Assembly: GCF_003576245.1 (NCBI RefSeq)
Contig: NZ_QWGA01000003.1
Span: 992,001 to 1,056,000 of the forward strand
DNA length: 64,000 nucleotides
Source: Henriciella algicola
GTDB lineage: Bacteria > Pseudomonadota > Alphaproteobacteria > Caulobacterales > Hyphomonadaceae
Reading direction: 5' to 3'
The notes below the pieces were generated by a model. It was not told where the DNA came from. It ran no database searches and was given only the letters and a program-made list of their open reading frames with translations. Shown here piece by piece: positions 62,502 through 64,000 of this stretch. A program made the position numbers and the translations under genes. Position 1 is the first letter of the stretch. Each line of letters starts with the position of its first letter.

Positions 62502-62672
62502 CTAGGACTTGAAAATACTGTCCGCGGCCGATTTGTGAGCCTCTTTCCTGGCAATTTCTGCCTCGCATGCCTCGATATCCGCCTTCAGCGCTTCGATCCG
62601 CGCCTTCAGCTCGTCGACTGACAATCTCTCCAGATCGACCTTGGCGGGACGCGGTGTGTCCTCTTCAAACAT
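62502..62672 (-). CDS. DUF1192 family protein
   Basis: A 56-residue protein, MFEEDTPRPAKVDLERLSVD followed by a helical coil (ELKARIEALKADIEACEAEI) and a short tail. This matches DUF1192, small proteins found across alphaproteobacteria and often near rcdA-type genes. Function unknown. GGAGGAGG lies about 11 bases upstream of ATG 62672. It is 94 bases before the rcdA start and is probably cotranscribed. Confidence 0.85.
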   Translation of the reverse strand: MFEEDTPRPAKVDLERLSVDELKARIEALKADIEACEAEIARKEAHKSAADSIFKS

Positions 62673-62800
62673 TGATCGGGCCTCCTCCGGCACTTACCTC
62701 TCGCCTTCAAGGCAAGGACAGACGCGCGCCGAAATCAAGCCTCAATCGAGACTGCCCGGCGCGAGACACAGTTAACGAAGACACCAGACAGGACGTGAAC

Positions 62801-63781
62801 ATGACCGACCGGATGCAGGCTATCGTGGCAAATGAGGGCGAACCGCTGAAACTGGCAGAGGTCGACCGGCCAGAAATCGGCCCGCACGATGTCCTGGTGA
62901 AGGTCGCCGCCGCAGGCCTCAACCGCGCGGACCTTGTCCAGCGCGCAGGCAAGTATCCACCGCCTCCGGGCGCATCACAGATCATGGGCCTTGAATGTGC
63001 GGGCACGATTGTCGCCCTCGGCGAAAAGGTCACTCGCTGGAAAGAAGGCGACCGCGTCTGCGCCCTGCTCGCAGGCGGCGGCTATGCAGAGTTCTGCGCC
63101 GTCGACGAAGGCTCTCTTCTGCCTGTGCCGGAAAACCTGACCCTGACCGAAGCCGCTGCCCTGCCAGAGGCGATGATGACGGTCTACGCCAACATCTTTA
63201 TGCGCTCGGCCTTGAAGGCGGGCGAGAATGTCCTCATTCATGGCGGCACGTCCGGCATCGGCTCCATGGCGCTCCAGATGCTGAAGGAAGCTGGCGCCGG
63301 CACCGTCTGGACGACGGCCGGCTCTGACGAAAAATGCAAGGCCGCCACCGAGCTCGGCGCTACCCGCGCCATCAATTACAAGACTGAAGACTTCGAGAAA
63401 GTCGTCAAGGATGGCGGCGGCGCCGATGTCATCCTCGACATGGTCGGCGGCGACTATGTGCAGAAAAACATCTCTGTCGCCCGTGTGAACGGCCGTATCT
63501 GCAATATCGCCTATCTCAACGGCTCAAAAGTAGAGCTCGACCTCATCTATCTGATGATGAAACGCCTGATCCTGACCGGTACGACGCTGCGCGCCCGCTC
63601 CGCAGAGGAAAAGGCTGAAATCCGCGCCGCCATTGAAGACCAGTTCTGGCCAAAGGTCGCAAGCGGCGCCATCAAGCCGGTGATCGAGAAGGTCTACCCG
63701 GCCAGCGAAGCTGAAGCCGCACAGGCTCACATGGCCGAGGGTGGGCATATCGGCAAATTGCTGCTCGAATTCGGTGACTAG
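62801..63781 (+). CDS. NAD(P)H quinone oxidoreductase, PIG3 family
   Basis: A 326-residue zinc-independent medium-chain dehydrogenase/reductase. It shows the PIG3-type AGLNRADLVQRAGKYPPPPG, NVLIHGGTSGIGSMALQ (cofactor motif) and INYKTEDFEKVV. It should reduce quinones with NADPH in one or two electron steps. ATG at 62801 has AGGA 8 bases upstream; the longer frame adds unrelated sequence. Divergent from DUF1192. Confidence 0.93.
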   Translation: MTDRMQAIVANEGEPLKLAEVDRPEIGPHDVLVKVAAAGLNRADLVQRAGKYPPPPGASQIMGLECAGTIVALGEKVTRWKEGDRVCALLAGGGYAEFCAVDEGSLLPVPENLTLTEAAALPEAMMTVYANIFMRSALKAGENVLIHGGTSGIGSMALQMLKEAGAGTVWTTAGSDEKCKAATELGATRAINYKTEDFEKVVKDGGGADVILDMVGGDYVQKNISVARVNGRICNIAYLNGSKVELDLIYLMMKRLILTGTTLRARSAEEKAEIRAAIEDQFWPKVASGAIKPVIEKVYPASEAEAAQAHMAEGGHIGKLLLEFGD

Positions 63782-63837
63782 TTCCGCGATATCGGCTGAA
63801 TAAACCTAAATACTCAGTAAAACGAGCGATCGCGCCT

Positions 63838-63862
63838 ATCGTACACGCTATAAGTGTGCGAT
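63838..63862. promoter_or_regulatory. Inverted repeat upstream of the last gene
   Basis: ATCGTACAC (63838-63846) and GTGTGCGAT (63854-63862) are complementary at 8 of 9 positions with a 7-base spacer. It lies 58 bases before the ATG at 63920, and no T-run follows. Candidate operator. Confidence 0.35.
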
Positions 63863-63919
63863 GGTGTATCCAGTCGCGAGGCAATGATATTCACCCGCCT
63901 CCTGCGACCGGAGCCTTTT

Positions 63920-64000
63920 ATGGCACAGCAGAATAATCAGCACGGGAGCATGCTCCTACAGAGAGAGACCGATTTCCGGACACGGGCGGACTCCATGCCG
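63920..64000 (+). CDS. Partial CDS, 3' end beyond window
   Basis: The frame starts MAQQNNQHGSMLLQRETDF and is open to the window edge (27 codons). GGAG lies about 7 bases upstream of the ATG. The visible part is polar and has no signal peptide. Too little is present to assign a family. Confidence 0.55.
   Translation, partial: MAQQNNQHGSMLLQRETDFRTRADSMP

Overview
The window is a GC-rich, gene-dense piece of an alphaproteobacterial chromosome. I place it with moderate confidence in or near the Hyphomonadaceae/Caulobacterales. This rests on an RcdA (DUF1465) gene, DUF1192 and DUF1674 (SdhAF4-type) genes, the DUF1674-htpX-rsmB-heparinase-purH order seen in many alphaproteobacteria, and the style of the Tol-Pal cluster. 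I see no rRNA, tRNA, CRISPR array, insertion sequence, prophage or integrase. The DNA reads as core chromosome with an accessory scatter of oxidoreductases and envelope proteins.

Layout. 1-9.4 kb: a partial glutaredoxin, a TMEM175-like channel, 3-hydroxyacyl-CoA dehydrogenase, MarC, a tandem DUF1428 protein, a Rieske oxygenase, lepA, an old-yellow-enzyme reductase, an LprI-like secreted protein and an enoyl-CoA hydratase. 9.4-18.2 kb: a secreted helical-repeat protein with a 44-codon membrane ORF in front of it, then aroK-aroB and a CNNM/CBS protein, a secreted unknown, a 3-hydroxybutyrate-dehydrogenase-like SDR, and a DUF350-serine protease-pyrF operon. 18.2-25 kb: a lipoprotein PQQ dehydrogenase with a fused cytochrome c, a TerB-like membrane protein, a sulfotransferase, gpsA-yciI-GST, a TetR regulator and a compact unit for a 37-residue membrane peptide. 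25-29.3 kb: divergent glmS and glmM (UDP-GlcNAc precursor supply) and an orphan formyltransferase.

29.3-45.2 kb: sixteen consecutive minus-strand genes. In transcription order they are htpX, rsmB, a glycine-zipper lipoprotein, rpe, heparinase II/III, a FlaA1/WbpM-type sugar-nucleotide dehydratase, purH, ybgC, tolQ, tolR, tolA, tolB, pal, cpoB and tilS. The block joins envelope integrity and surface-polysaccharide functions to purine and tRNA/rRNA modification genes. 45.3-64 kb: SdhAF4-like protein, a secreted Gly/His-rich protein, glyoxalase, SDRs, an OafA-type acyltransferase with an SGNH domain, membrane proteins, prolyl oligopeptidase, a Tat-exported amidase translationally coupled to an ArsC-like protein, an HxlR regulator, a TadG-like vWA protein with a 16-Asp tract, rcdA, and a PIG3-type quinone oxidoreductase.

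The most interesting items are small or regulatory: a self-contained 37-aa membrane-peptide transcription unit that shares a promoter box with the adjacent TetR gene; a strong terminator whose 3' arm is also the Shine-Dalgarno of the next gene; a likely ATC start codon; a 25-bp element repeated at nearly equal distance from two start codons; and perfect inverted repeats in the tadG and rcdA leaders. Start codons were reassigned by ribosome-binding site and family fit wherever the longest frame looked over-extended.
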